NCBI GenBank assembly: GCA_002344075.1
Contig: DDTM01000044.1
Coordinates: 1-16,451, forward strand
Reading direction: 5' to 3'
Source of the DNA: Bacteroidetes bacterium UBA2364
GTDB lineage: Bacteria > Bacteroidota > Rhodothermia > Rhodothermales > UBA2364
Length of the DNA: 16,451 nucleotides
Below are positions 1 to 6,550 of the stretch, piece by piece. Below the pieces are notes generated by a model. That model was not told where the DNA came from and ran no database searches. It was given only the letters and a program-made list of their open reading frames with translations. Every line of letters begins with the position of its first letter. Position 1 is the stretch's first letter. Position numbers and translations under genes: made by a program.

Positions 1-20
1 AACTATTAAACATTAAATTC

Positions 21-56
21 ATAACATATCATAACATATCATAACATCTCATAACG
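21..56. repeat. 10-bp tandem repeat upstream of a secreted-protein pseudogene
   Basis: The unit ATAACATATC occurs perfectly at 21-30 and 31-40, with one change at 41-50 (ATAACATCTC), and a partial copy ATAACG at 51-56. The period equals about one helical turn, and the array ends 33 bp before the start codon at 90. This spacing would suit a regulator binding one DNA face, but that is inference. Simple slippage in AT-rich DNA is the alternative. Units this short and without spacers exclude CRISPR. Confidence 0.7.
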
Positions 57-89
57 TAAAACTTTAACAATCAAAATTTGGAGGAAAAC

Positions 90-472
90 ATGCTCAAGTA
101 TTTTAAAACCATGATCATTGTCACGGCAATTTCTATGTCATCTCCTTTTTCGGGCATGACTGCCACAGCAGCAGAGGAACTGTGTTATAGAACGTGCTCC
201 TAGACGAATTTTTTCTCAGTTGGTGACACCCAAGGACAATGTGTTACAACCGTAAACGATTATGGTGGATTCTGGCTTTGGTTCAGTACCTGCAATGACC
301 AAACAATCCCACCATCAGGTAAGTACTACATCTATGCGGGTTACGGCTCGTGGTTAGGGAATTGTAATCTCGCAGAACTGCCGGACACCCGGCTCGCAGA
401 AACGGTTACGGCTCGTGGTTAGGGAATTGTAATACGGCCTGGCTCAATTTTGGTTATTGCGGTGGCGCGTGA
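90..472 (+). pseudogene. Broken gene for a small secreted Cys-rich protein
   Basis: The ATG at 90 follows a strong ribosome site (GGAGG, 80-84, 5-nt spacer). It opens a typical signal peptide: Lys at 3 and 6, a hydrophobic core MIIVTAISM, then an A-T-A-A cleavage region near residue 28. An in-frame TAG at 201-203 ends it after 37 residues. The same frame then stays open as Cys-, Trp-, Tyr- and Gly-rich sequence (for example GGFWLWFSTCNDQ) to 419. There a second copy of a 30-bp segment throws the frame off and a TAG follows at 420-422. Reading on in the frame of copy 2 restores a plausible C-terminus (NTAWLNFGYCGGA) ending in TGA at 470-472. Two lesions, a nonsense codon and a 65-bp insertion, therefore disable an ancestral gene of about 105 codons. 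I do not recognise the family; a secreted peptide or toxin-like product is only a guess. TAG is a normal stop in this genome (the gene at 2875-3558 ends with it). Confidence 0.6.
339..433 (+). repeat. 30-bp perfect direct repeat with a hairpin-bearing 35-bp spacer
   Basis: Bases 339-368 and 404-433 are identical. The 35-bp spacer 369-403 is itself structured: the 9-mer CTCGCAGAA occurs at 369-377 and 393-401, and between them lies a short hairpin, GCCGG (380-384), loop ACAC, CCGGC (389-393). The net insertion is 65 bp, not a multiple of three, so it frameshifts the surrounding secreted-protein frame. Template switching or slippage at the hairpin would explain it; insertion of a very small mobile hairpin is the alternative. 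Confidence 0.85.
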
Positions 473-511
473 CACTATATAACAACATTAATCATTATAA
501 TACAAACTAAA

Positions 512-1210
512 ATGAAATACTTTTCCATATTTTTTATCCCGTACTTATTACTAATCACCATTTTAGTATCCGGATGCGACACTCCGAAAACTGAAAACAA
601 GAAAAGAGGTGACCTACAAGAGAAATTAGCCCAACAAACTGGGCCAATTAGAGAATACATCATTGTAGGTCCAACAAATATCCCGGAAGATTTACAGATA
701 AACACCATTAAATCGAATAGAAAAGACCAAAATGCAACGGCTCAATTACAGAAGTGGAATCACCAAGTAAACCTTAGTGCTGGTAAGATCTTAGCGGCTT
801 GGCATAAGAATAAAAACTGGCGCGAGATACACAAAATGATTAATGCAGAAAGACTTAGTTTAGAAACGGCCAAAAATCCGATGATCTTTGTATTTGATCA
901 AACAAGCTCTATTGACTTCATAGAGAAAGTACGCTCGCGTGTACCTCAGTCTAAAGAGGTTGATCATGCAATTGCAGAACATGTTGCGATACTTGATCGG
1001 TATGATCACCCAGATGCTACCGTACTGCTTCCAGCGATTCTTCAACTTAAAGGATCAATCCCCGAAACAAAAATCAACCAATACTTGATTCGCGCTAAAA
1101 GGAATGCCAAAAACTGGCTTAGTAAAGAAGCTTGTGATACATGCAATAATGGACAACTTCCAGAAGCAAGAAAGGCATTGATTGGACAGATAAAAAAAGT
1201 AATTACCTGA
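512..1210 (+). CDS. Putative lipoprotein of unknown function
   Basis: A complete 232-residue frame. The N-terminus is a lipoprotein signal: K2, a long hydrophobic stretch (FSIFFIPYLLLITILV) and a lipobox V-S-G-C with the modified Cys at 22. The mature protein should therefore be anchored in a membrane and face the periplasm or surface. The rest is polar, mostly helical-looking and Lys-rich. It has a C-x2-C pair near the C-terminus (ACDTCNN, about 203-209) and a WHKNKNWREIHKMINAE segment around 97-113. I recognise no domain. There is no Shine-Dalgarno site, only an A-rich leader (ACTAAAATG). The gene starts 39 bp after the end of the broken secreted gene on the same strand, is as AT-rich, and ends in its own terminator, so the two may once have been one transcript. 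A protective or chaperone role for that secreted product is speculation. Confidence 0.75.
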   Translation: MKYFSIFFIPYLLLITILVSGCDTPKTENKKRGDLQEKLAQQTGPIREYIIVGPTNIPEDLQINTIKSNRKDQNATAQLQKWNHQVNLSAGKILAAWHKNKNWREIHKMINAERLSLETAKNPMIFVFDQTSSIDFIEKVRSRVPQSKEVDHAIAEHVAILDRYDHPDATVLLPAILQLKGSIPETKINQYLIRAKRNAKNWLSKEACDTCNNGQLPEARKALIGQIKKVIT

Positions 1211-1219
1211 TCTGAATTA

Positions 1220-1233
1220 ACGTAACGTTACGT
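1220..1233. other. 14-bp perfect palindrome
   Basis: ACGTAACGTTACGT is exactly self-complementary. It lies between the stop codon of the lipoprotein gene (1210) and the terminator stem (from 1247). With no central loop it is more like a protein-binding or methylation-type site than an RNA hairpin. No function can be assigned. Confidence 0.5.
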
Positions 1234-1246
1234 ATTGTCGTTTAAC

Positions 1247-1281
1247 AAGCCTTCAGACACCTTGCCTGAGGGCTTTTTTTT
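1247..1281 (+). terminator. Rho-independent terminator of the lipoprotein gene
   Basis: Stem AAGCCTTCAG (1247-1256) pairs with CTGAGGGCTT (1266-1275) over 10 bp with one G-U pair and a 9-nt loop, followed by an uninterrupted T run to 1281. It starts 36 bp after the plus-strand stop codon and just before the end of the convergent gene. The T run serves the plus strand only; the opposite side is not T-rich. Confidence 0.9.
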
Positions 1282-1285
1282 ATGG

Positions 1286-1924
1286 TTAGGAAACATGCCC
1301 TTGTCCACGCAATGCCTCTATAAAATTGGTTTTCAGTGCTTCCACCTGCGAATTCCGCACTGCTACGGTTACTTCCGTAATGTCTGAATAATGGGTTTGT
1401 ATAATCGGCGCATCGAATTGCTGAATACAGTGCATTGCCGCCGAGGTGTCTGGATAGGCAAAGGATAACCGAATGTCCTTACGGAGGATCACTTCTTTAG
1501 GTTCACATCTTTGCAAGACCGCCTCAGCCGCCTCGCCATAGGCCCGAACCAACCCGCCCGTTCCCAACTTAGTTCCGCCAAAATACCGTGTCACCACCAC
1601 CAAAACCGACGTAAAGCCGCTTCGTTCGATCTGCCGGAGAATGGGTAAACCTGCACTCCCACTGGGCTCTCCATCATCGTTGCTACGTACTTCCACCGAA
1701 TCCACCCCAAAACGATATGCCCAACACCAATGAGAGGCATTGTATTCCCGCCTTTGAATCACTTTTAACATTTCCGGAACCATAACGATTTCTTCCAGCG
1801 GGAATGCCTCCGCAATAAATCGAGATCCCTTGATTTTAGGAATTTCAAAGTGGACCGAATACCGGATGGTTGTATAGGTGTCCAAAACTGGCCCTTGTTT
1901 TACCACTTGATTGGTCATTGTCAT
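1286..1924 (-). CDS. yigZ: YigZ/IMPACT-family protein
   Basis: About 212 residues from the ATG at 1924. The N-terminal UPF0029/IMPACT domain (residues about 25-135) shows KGSRFIAEA, the acidic-Gly loop NDDGEPSGSAG at 82-92 and the family signature RYFGGTKLGTGGLVRAYGEA at 113-132. The C-terminal part (about 145-210) has the small ferredoxin-like DUF1949 character. Bacterial members are cytoplasmic and poorly defined; eukaryotic IMPACT/Yih1 acts in translational control through Gcn1. Length fits the family. An ATG at 1966 in the same frame would add 14 residues. I prefer 1924 because family members usually begin only a dozen or so residues before the KGSRF segment. It closes a minus-strand run but is separated from the DinB-like gene by over 300 bp, so it probably has its own promoter. 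Confidence 0.9.
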   Translation of the reverse strand: MTMTNQVVKQGPVLDTYTTIRYSVHFEIPKIKGSRFIAEAFPLEEIVMVPEMLKVIQRREYNASHWCWAYRFGVDSVEVRSNDDGEPSGSAGLPILRQIERSGFTSVLVVVTRYFGGTKLGTGGLVRAYGEAAEAVLQRCEPKEVILRKDIRLSFAYPDTSAAMHCIQQFDAPIIQTHYSDITEVTVAVRNSQVEALKTNFIEALRGQGHVS

Positions 1925-1925
1925 C

Positions 1926-1982
1926 TTATAAAATATTGGTTCTCTCCACACGTATTGTAGAATCATTTTCCACGCTTTCCAT
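1926..1982 (-). CDS. Possible 18-codon upstream ORF (leader peptide) of yigZ
   Basis: A short frame reads MESVENDSTIRVERTNIL and stops with TAA one base before the ATG at 1924. Its ATG follows a GGGGAGG run (1985-1991), the best Shine-Dalgarno-like sequence in this intergenic region. The spacer is only 2-3 nt, shorter than normal, which weakens the case. If translated, it would deliver terminating ribosomes onto the yigZ start (coupling). It overlaps the alternative yigZ start at 1966 in another frame. Chance is quite possible. Confidence 0.2.
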   Translation of the reverse strand: MESVENDSTIRVERTNIL

Positions 1983-2277
1983 GTCCTCCCCGCAAGAACT
2001 AATTTTGATTCATTATGTTGCTGGAGCAGCGTTTAGTTTGGAAACACAAATAGGGCTTTAACATACGGAAAATCCAATCTCACCGTTCCGAAATCTCCAT
2101 AAAGGGAGCAATATCCGTAATCAAGCAGCAACAACTCTTGGAAAAAAGAGTGTTTTTGTTAGGTGGGAAGTGTGGTCGAGTTTTGTAGCCGCCAAGCCAT
2201 CGCATTTTTTATTTATGCGTTTTTGGCGCACAAATAAAGGGATTTAAAAGACATTTCATTGTACAGGCGAGCTATAT
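1983..2277. other. Intergenic region with two imperfect hairpins
   Basis: No convincing gene in either direction. One hairpin pairs ACTCTT (2135-2140) with AAGAGT (2147-2152) and is followed by a GTTTTTGTT run on the plus strand. A second has an outer stem CGCCAA (2191-2196)/TTGGCG (2224-2229) and an inner stem CGCAT (2202-2206)/ATGCG (2216-2220), lying about 50 bp beyond the end of the DinB-like gene. The second could end that transcript or stabilise its 3' end, but it lacks a clear T run on the minus strand. The yigZ promoter should be here; I cannot pick it out. Confidence 0.4.
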
Positions 2278-2760
2278 TTACCGCTGTAATGCCCGAATCT
2301 CCCCCACAAGTTGGAGAATGGCATATAAATGATGTGCTTCGTGAATCAGAAAAAACTCCACCCAAAATGGAATGGGAATGGCTCCATAGAGTGGATGAAC
2401 AGCCGTCCGGTCTATGTCTGCGGGCCGAAGATCTGTAAGCAATTTAGTCAGCTCTTGCCGCCCTGCCACCAAGCCCGACCAAAGCGCCCACCATTCCATC
2501 TTACACCAATAAGAAAATCGTGGGTCTTTCCCTGCTTCGTAGCGTTCAAAATGAGGATTTTCCTCAAGAAGTAGCTTTCTTATCCGTTCTGGCATCAATT
2601 CTTGATATCGCGCCAGATGGGCTACATGCTCTAAAATACTCCATCTTTTCGGATCGGGCCGATAACGTAACACATTCTCGTGCATTCCATTTAAGATGAA
2701 AGGAATGGACTCATGCTGAGAACGTAACCTACTGATTGCTGAGTGCGTGAGTTGCATCAT
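2278..2760 (-). CDS. DinB-like four-helix metal-binding protein
   Basis: About 160 residues from the ATG at 2760; a GTG at 2781 would add seven. Pattern of the DinB superfamily: after a first amphipathic helix comes the P-x2-W-S-I-x-E-H motif (KRWSILEHVAHLARYQ, residues 39-54), then a Trp-rich helix 3 (EWWALWSGLVAG) and a C-terminal helix with HEAHHLYAI (140-148). H45 or H48 with H140 and H144 would form the usual three-His divalent metal site. Family members include thiol-dependent transferases (bacillithiol S-transferases) and many of unknown role; the substrate cannot be read here. It is cytoplasmic, with no signal peptide. It lies 114 bp downstream of the LolA-like gene on the same strand. 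The family call is firm, the function is not. Confidence 0.85.
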   Translation of the reverse strand: MMQLTHSAISRLRSQHESIPFILNGMHENVLRYRPDPKRWSILEHVAHLARYQELMPERIRKLLLEENPHFERYEAGKDPRFSYWCKMEWWALWSGLVAGRQELTKLLTDLRPADIDRTAVHPLYGAIPIPFWVEFFLIHEAHHLYAILQLVGEIRALQR

Positions 2761-2874
2761 ACGTGCATTGATGATTTGCACATTTAGGTCTTTGGAAGGC
2801 TTTTATCATAATGCCCAAGGACACATAAAGTAAAACGCAATGAATCGCCTAAATGGATCATTATCCCCTCATTG

Positions 2875-3558
2875 CTATCGTGGCATCGTGAAGAGACCTA
2901 CCGTATCAATATTAAACGTCACATCATTGACCACCTTTGTCATTCGATCACTAATGACTTCACGAAATGGGTACCAGAATCCATTAATCACGCGATAATC
3001 TTCATACCATTGTGGGTCTGGATCTGCATCGAAGTAGTTCCAATCAACGGCCACAAGCAAAAGGGTGGCTTGGTCAAAATAAAACTTATGACGAAATTTT
3101 TTATTACGGGTTGGCTGAGTGACTACATAGCAACTTTTACCTCTGAGGGTTTCGTTTTTTTCTAATTTCGACCCACTATCGTACAATAGCGTTAATTCGT
3201 GAACGGGAAAAACCCTGCCTTCCAGCCCCGCCGACAAGAATGTCCGCTTGGTATTTCCTTCATATTGCCAACTTTTTTCCGGTGTCTGGACTTCCGTTAC
3301 CATTACCGTCTTTCCCCCAGATATTGTGACACTTTTCTTATAATATTGCCTCGGCATCTGCCAAACTTCGGTTCTAACCTTTTTCAAATATTCCACCCGG
3401 CTGCTTACCTGAATGTTTTTCACGGTTTGCCACTTGGCCCATCCTGTTTTCTGGGTCACGGCCGTCAACAGGCTTTTCGCATCTTTGTAGGGTTGGGCTA
3501 TTAACTGAAACGGAAATGCCACGGTCAGTAATAAAAAAAATCGGCAAAGGTAATACAT
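2875..3558 (-). CDS. Secreted LolA-fold / outer-membrane lipoprotein-sorting-like protein
   Basis: 227 residues. A signal peptide (MYYLCRFFLLLTVAFPFQLIA, cleavage probably before Q22) points to the periplasm. The mature part is beta-rich: strands VRTEVWQMPRQYYKKSV, GGKTVMVTEVQTPEKSWQYEG, LTLLYDS, GKSCYVVTQP, RHKFYFDQATLLLVAVDW and NGFWYPFREVISDR follow the order expected of the half-barrel LolA/LolB-like fold, including the late 'D-x-A/T-x-L-L-L' turn in which the product recalls its substrate model. Proteins of this fold bind lipid or lipoprotein acyl chains. It lacks a recognisable canonical LolA signature, so it may be a paralogue rather than the lipoprotein carrier itself. The ATG at 3558 has an AT-rich leader without a Shine-Dalgarno site. 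It follows era by 72 bp and may be cotranscribed. Confidence 0.7.
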   Translation of the reverse strand: MYYLCRFFLLLTVAFPFQLIAQPYKDAKSLLTAVTQKTGWAKWQTVKNIQVSSRVEYLKKVRTEVWQMPRQYYKKSVTISGGKTVMVTEVQTPEKSWQYEGNTKRTFLSAGLEGRVFPVHELTLLYDSGSKLEKNETLRGKSCYVVTQPTRNKKFRHKFYFDQATLLLVAVDWNYFDADPDPQWYEDYRVINGFWYPFREVISDRMTKVVNDVTFNIDTVGLFTMPR

Positions 3559-3630
3559 ATATTTAAATAGTATTAATGATCAAAATAAACGAAGAGAAAG
3601 CATAAGAATCAAATTCAAGCGCCATCCTCA

Positions 3631-4542
3631 TTAAGAAGATCGGTAGCCGTAAGCATTCAGAAAGTGTTCTTTGCCCCGCCAGTCATCGCGAACTTTTACA
3701 TGCAGTTGCAAAAATACTTTTTTACCGATCAATGTTTCAATGTCCTTTCGGGCTTCACTGCCCACTTCTTTTAAGGCACTTCCTTTTTTTCCAATAAGGA
3801 TTCCTTTCTGGGTTTCACGTTCCACAACAATCTCCGCATCAATCATATCAGCACGGTCTTCGCGTGCTTCATAGGCCACAATATTCACCTGTGTGGCATA
3901 GGGGACTTCCTGATGAAACCGTTGAAATATCTTCTCGCGGATGATTTCGGCGATAAAAAATCGTTCCGGATGTTCACTTACCTGATCCGGTGGGTAAAAA
4001 GGTACACCATTTGGCAAACGGGACGTAATCTCTTGTAATAAAACATCCAACTGATTGCCTTTCAGAGCCGAAATAGGCACTACCGCTTCAAAGTCACGTT
4101 GTTGAAGACATTCACTCACCAAGGGTAATACCTTTTCTTTGGAAACGAGATCCATTTTATTGATTGCCAGAATGGCAGGCCGATCTTTTAAATAGTTCAA
4201 CACTTCCGGATGCATGTGCTCGTGCTGTGCATCTATCAGAAAAACCACTAAATCCGCATCCATTACCGCTCCCTGTACCGAATGCATCATACGTTCTTGT
4301 AACTTATAGCTTGGTTTAATGATACCGGGAGTATCTAAAAAGATCACTTGAGCCTGTTCATTGGTCAAGATGCCCAATACCCGATGGCGGGTGGTTTGTG
4401 CTTTGGTCGTTACAATAGATAACTTTTGCCCTAATAAGGCATTCATAAGGGTGCTTTTACCCGCATTCGGACGCCCAACAAGCGCCACATAACCACACCG
4501 GAAATCTGGGGGGGCATTAAACAACAAACTCGGATCTTCCAT
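3631..4542 (-). CDS. era: GTPase Era
   Basis: 303 residues, the normal length for Era. The GTPase domain has all motifs in order: G1 GRPNAGKS (23-30), the switch I region KAQTTRHRV (47-55) with the conserved T-T-R, G3 DTPG (70-73), G4 NKMD (128-131) and G5 SALKG (158-162). The C-terminal KH domain (about 200-285) carries the GKKG loop at 251-254 and the tail HVKVRDDWRGKEHFLNAYGY, both typical of Era rather than EngA. Era binds the 3' end of 16S rRNA and assists 30S subunit assembly at the inner membrane face. It starts 41 bp after the protease-TPR gene on the same strand. No residue needed for nucleotide binding is missing. Confidence 0.98.
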   Translation of the reverse strand: MEDPSLLFNAPPDFRCGYVALVGRPNAGKSTLMNALLGQKLSIVTTKAQTTRHRVLGILTNEQAQVIFLDTPGIIKPSYKLQERMMHSVQGAVMDADLVVFLIDAQHEHMHPEVLNYLKDRPAILAINKMDLVSKEKVLPLVSECLQQRDFEAVVPISALKGNQLDVLLQEITSRLPNGVPFYPPDQVSEHPERFFIAEIIREKIFQRFHQEVPYATQVNIVAYEAREDRADMIDAEIVVERETQKGILIGKKGSALKEVGSEARKDIETLIGKKVFLQLHVKVRDDWRGKEHFLNAYGYRSS

Positions 4543-4583
4543 AAGTTCTGATTGGGATAAAGAAAAGGAAACAATATCGAGGC

Positions 4584-6308
4584 TTAAAGTACAATTTTTA
4601 CGGGCACGGGTTTAATAGGAATTGGTGCAATGTATCCGGGCGCGTCAATGGAACGCCGTAAAGCATCCGCCCATTCCAAGTTGAGGCTCTTGAGTTTGGC
4701 CAACATTAATCGAGCCGATAATTCATCCCCTTGTTTGAGGTGCCAAATACCCTTCCAAAAAATGACCGACGGATCTTCTGGGTCTTGCTGGAGTAATTTT
4801 TCCAAAATAAGTGCAGAGGCATTTAGTTCGTTTCGCATCAGGTGCGCCTGTGCCATACCATATAAGGCAAATCGTTCTAAAGGAGATTGGGGTCGGACTT
4901 TTTTAAAATACCCCAAAGCCTCTCCATAACGTGCATGTTGCAGCGCAATGGAGCCGAGTGCAAAGGCAGCCATGAATTGGGTTTCGTCCCGGTCCAACGC
5001 CATCTTATAGGCAACGACCGCTTTTTCCCGTAGCCCAATAAGTTGGTATATCGCTCCACTTAGAAACTGCGCACGGGCATCTTCTTCCACTGCTACCGCC
5101 AAATCGTCCATTTGCCGGATATAATGGGCAATAGTACCTTGTTTGACATAATCTGATTTTTCGGCAGCAAGAGACAACATATCGGATGCTTCCAATAGTT
5201 TACGATAAGGTGTATCTTCGGTATTCGTTTTGTTGAAAAAGTAAAAAAAACGCCGTGGTTTGGCCTTCCAATCAATTTTATCAAGGACTGGACGCGGATC
5301 GGTCGAAACGGTCATAGATTGTTTTTGTCCTTCTCCACTCCGGTCTTGATCGCCCAAAGAAACCACGCCCAGCACTCTGCCGGCTTCATCCATCAATGCA
5401 CCACCGCTGTCTCCAGGGCGGACTGCATTTGTACTGATCCACTGGCGGTTGGCAGGCTTATTCCCTTTATCTTGCAACCCAAGATTCTCTTTTTCTGACC
5501 ACGTACCAACACTTGGCATTTGACGGCTCCGTGGCCATCCAGCAGTAAACACTACATTTTCGAGGTGGGCAGTTTTATTGTATTCTTCGGCCAATTTCAA
5601 TGGCGTAAGACCAGCCTTACGAATAACTTCAGGGTTTACCGCCAAAACGGCAATATCTCGCTTTGCATCCATCTCCCATGCCTTCTTTGTCGTGATTAAA
5701 CGACCATTCGGCAATCGGATCTCCACCTCACGGGCTTGTACCAATGTATGAAAACTAGTGACAACCGCATCATCCCGAATCAAAAAAGCAGAACCAATCC
5801 GGATAGGTTCTCCGGCCTTCCGATGATGTACCCAAATCGGCATCACGCCTTCCTGTGCGGCTATGCGTTCCGGTAGGTTGATATAAGTATGCAAAATTTG
5901 CTGTCCAGTCATATAAGTGGTTTTATTCCCCGTAAAGGTGAAAATGGGCACCTTCAGACTACCCCGCTTGCGTGGCTCCAAAACAAACAGCCATCTCATA
6001 CGGCTGACAGGCATCCACTGCTCGAGCGTCCATACACGATTTTGTGTAGCAGAAACAATCCGAAAGTGCGAGGGATTATATTGCAATTTTCCTTTTTCAA
6101 ATGCCTGCTCCAAAAGGTCTGGGCGCGTGGATAAACCCCAGCATGTCACCTCGAAGGTTATATGTCCTCCTAAAGCAACAAACGTTGTATGAAGACGACT
6201 GGATAGGTGAACACGCTCAACCTGTGAAAATGAATCAGGCGAAGACAGCCATCCCATGAAGAAGAACACCATACACTTGACAATGCCATTACTCAATTGG
6301 TACCGCAT
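4584..6308 (-). CDS. Secreted protein with BatD-like, trypsin-like protease and TPR domains
   Basis: 574 residues from the ATG at 6308, chosen because it follows a strong GGAGG and begins a signal peptide (FFFMGWLSSPDSFSQ, cleavage near 29). Three parts follow. Residues about 30-142 are a beta-rich segment that resembles the first immunoglobulin-like domain of BatD: 'VALGGHITFEV', 'FRIVSATQNRV', and 'WLFVLEPRKRGSLKVPIFTF', the aromatic-L-x-P-x-G-x-IP pattern. Residues about 155-345 are a chymotrypsin-fold serine protease with His187 (VVTSFHTLV), Asp218 (KRDIAVLAV) and Ser301 (RPGDSGGALM), so the triad is complete. Residues about 413-545 hold TPR-type helical pairs. It should act in the periplasm or at the outer membrane. 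The protease and TPR assignments are firm; the BatD likeness is by eye. A TTG at 6356 is a less likely start. Confidence 0.85.
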   Translation of the reverse strand: MRYQLSNGIVKCMVFFFMGWLSSPDSFSQVERVHLSSRLHTTFVALGGHITFEVTCWGLSTRPDLLEQAFEKGKLQYNPSHFRIVSATQNRVWTLEQWMPVSRMRWLFVLEPRKRGSLKVPIFTFTGNKTTYMTGQQILHTYINLPERIAAQEGVMPIWVHHRKAGEPIRIGSAFLIRDDAVVTSFHTLVQAREVEIRLPNGRLITTKKAWEMDAKRDIAVLAVNPEVIRKAGLTPLKLAEEYNKTAHLENVVFTAGWPRSRQMPSVGTWSEKENLGLQDKGNKPANRQWISTNAVRPGDSGGALMDEAGRVLGVVSLGDQDRSGEGQKQSMTVSTDPRPVLDKIDWKAKPRRFFYFFNKTNTEDTPYRKLLEASDMLSLAAEKSDYVKQGTIAHYIRQMDDLAVAVEEDARAQFLSGAIYQLIGLREKAVVAYKMALDRDETQFMAAFALGSIALQHARYGEALGYFKKVRPQSPLERFALYGMAQAHLMRNELNASALILEKLLQQDPEDPSVIFWKGIWHLKQGDELSARLMLAKLKSLNLEWADALRRSIDAPGYIAPIPIKPVPVKIVL

Positions 6309-6316
6309 CTGCTTTA

Positions 6317-6321
6317 CCTCC
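6317..6321 (-). promoter_or_regulatory. Shine-Dalgarno site fixing the protease start
   Basis: The minus strand reads GGGAGGT over 6316-6322, with core GGAGG at 6317-6321, 8 nt before the ATG at 6308. Most genes in the window lack such a site, so it is good evidence for this start and against the upstream TTG at 6356. Confidence 0.8.
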
Positions 6322-6550
6322 CACTTTGAAAAGAATTGATTCTGCCAACACACCAATACACACTACATTAATTAAAGATAAGGTAATAATTTATTAATAC
6401 TACCCTTTGAACATCCCAAAAAACCTTTGGTTTGCAACCTGATTTTACTTTTATTTAAAGAAATAATGAAGGACAAGTATTTATTCCACATTTTAATGCA
6501 GCACTTGCCGCCCAAATGCTAAATAGGTTGTTACCATGCCACATTAGGTA

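Noticed and set aside
21..56. CRISPR-like array
   Set aside because: Units are 10 bp, contiguous and without spacers, and no cas gene is present.
201..203. In-frame TAG in the secreted gene as recoding (pyrrolysine or programmed read-through)
   Set aside because: No recoding element is visible, the same gene carries a second lesion (the 65-bp duplication), and TAG is an ordinary stop elsewhere in the window.
2872..3165. Plus-strand 97-codon frame
   Set aside because: Antisense to the LolA-like gene; no ribosome site or domain.
6309..6356. N-terminal extension of the protease from a TTG at 6356
   Set aside because: The ATG at 6308 has a strong GGAGG at proper spacing and begins the signal peptide; the extension would bury it.
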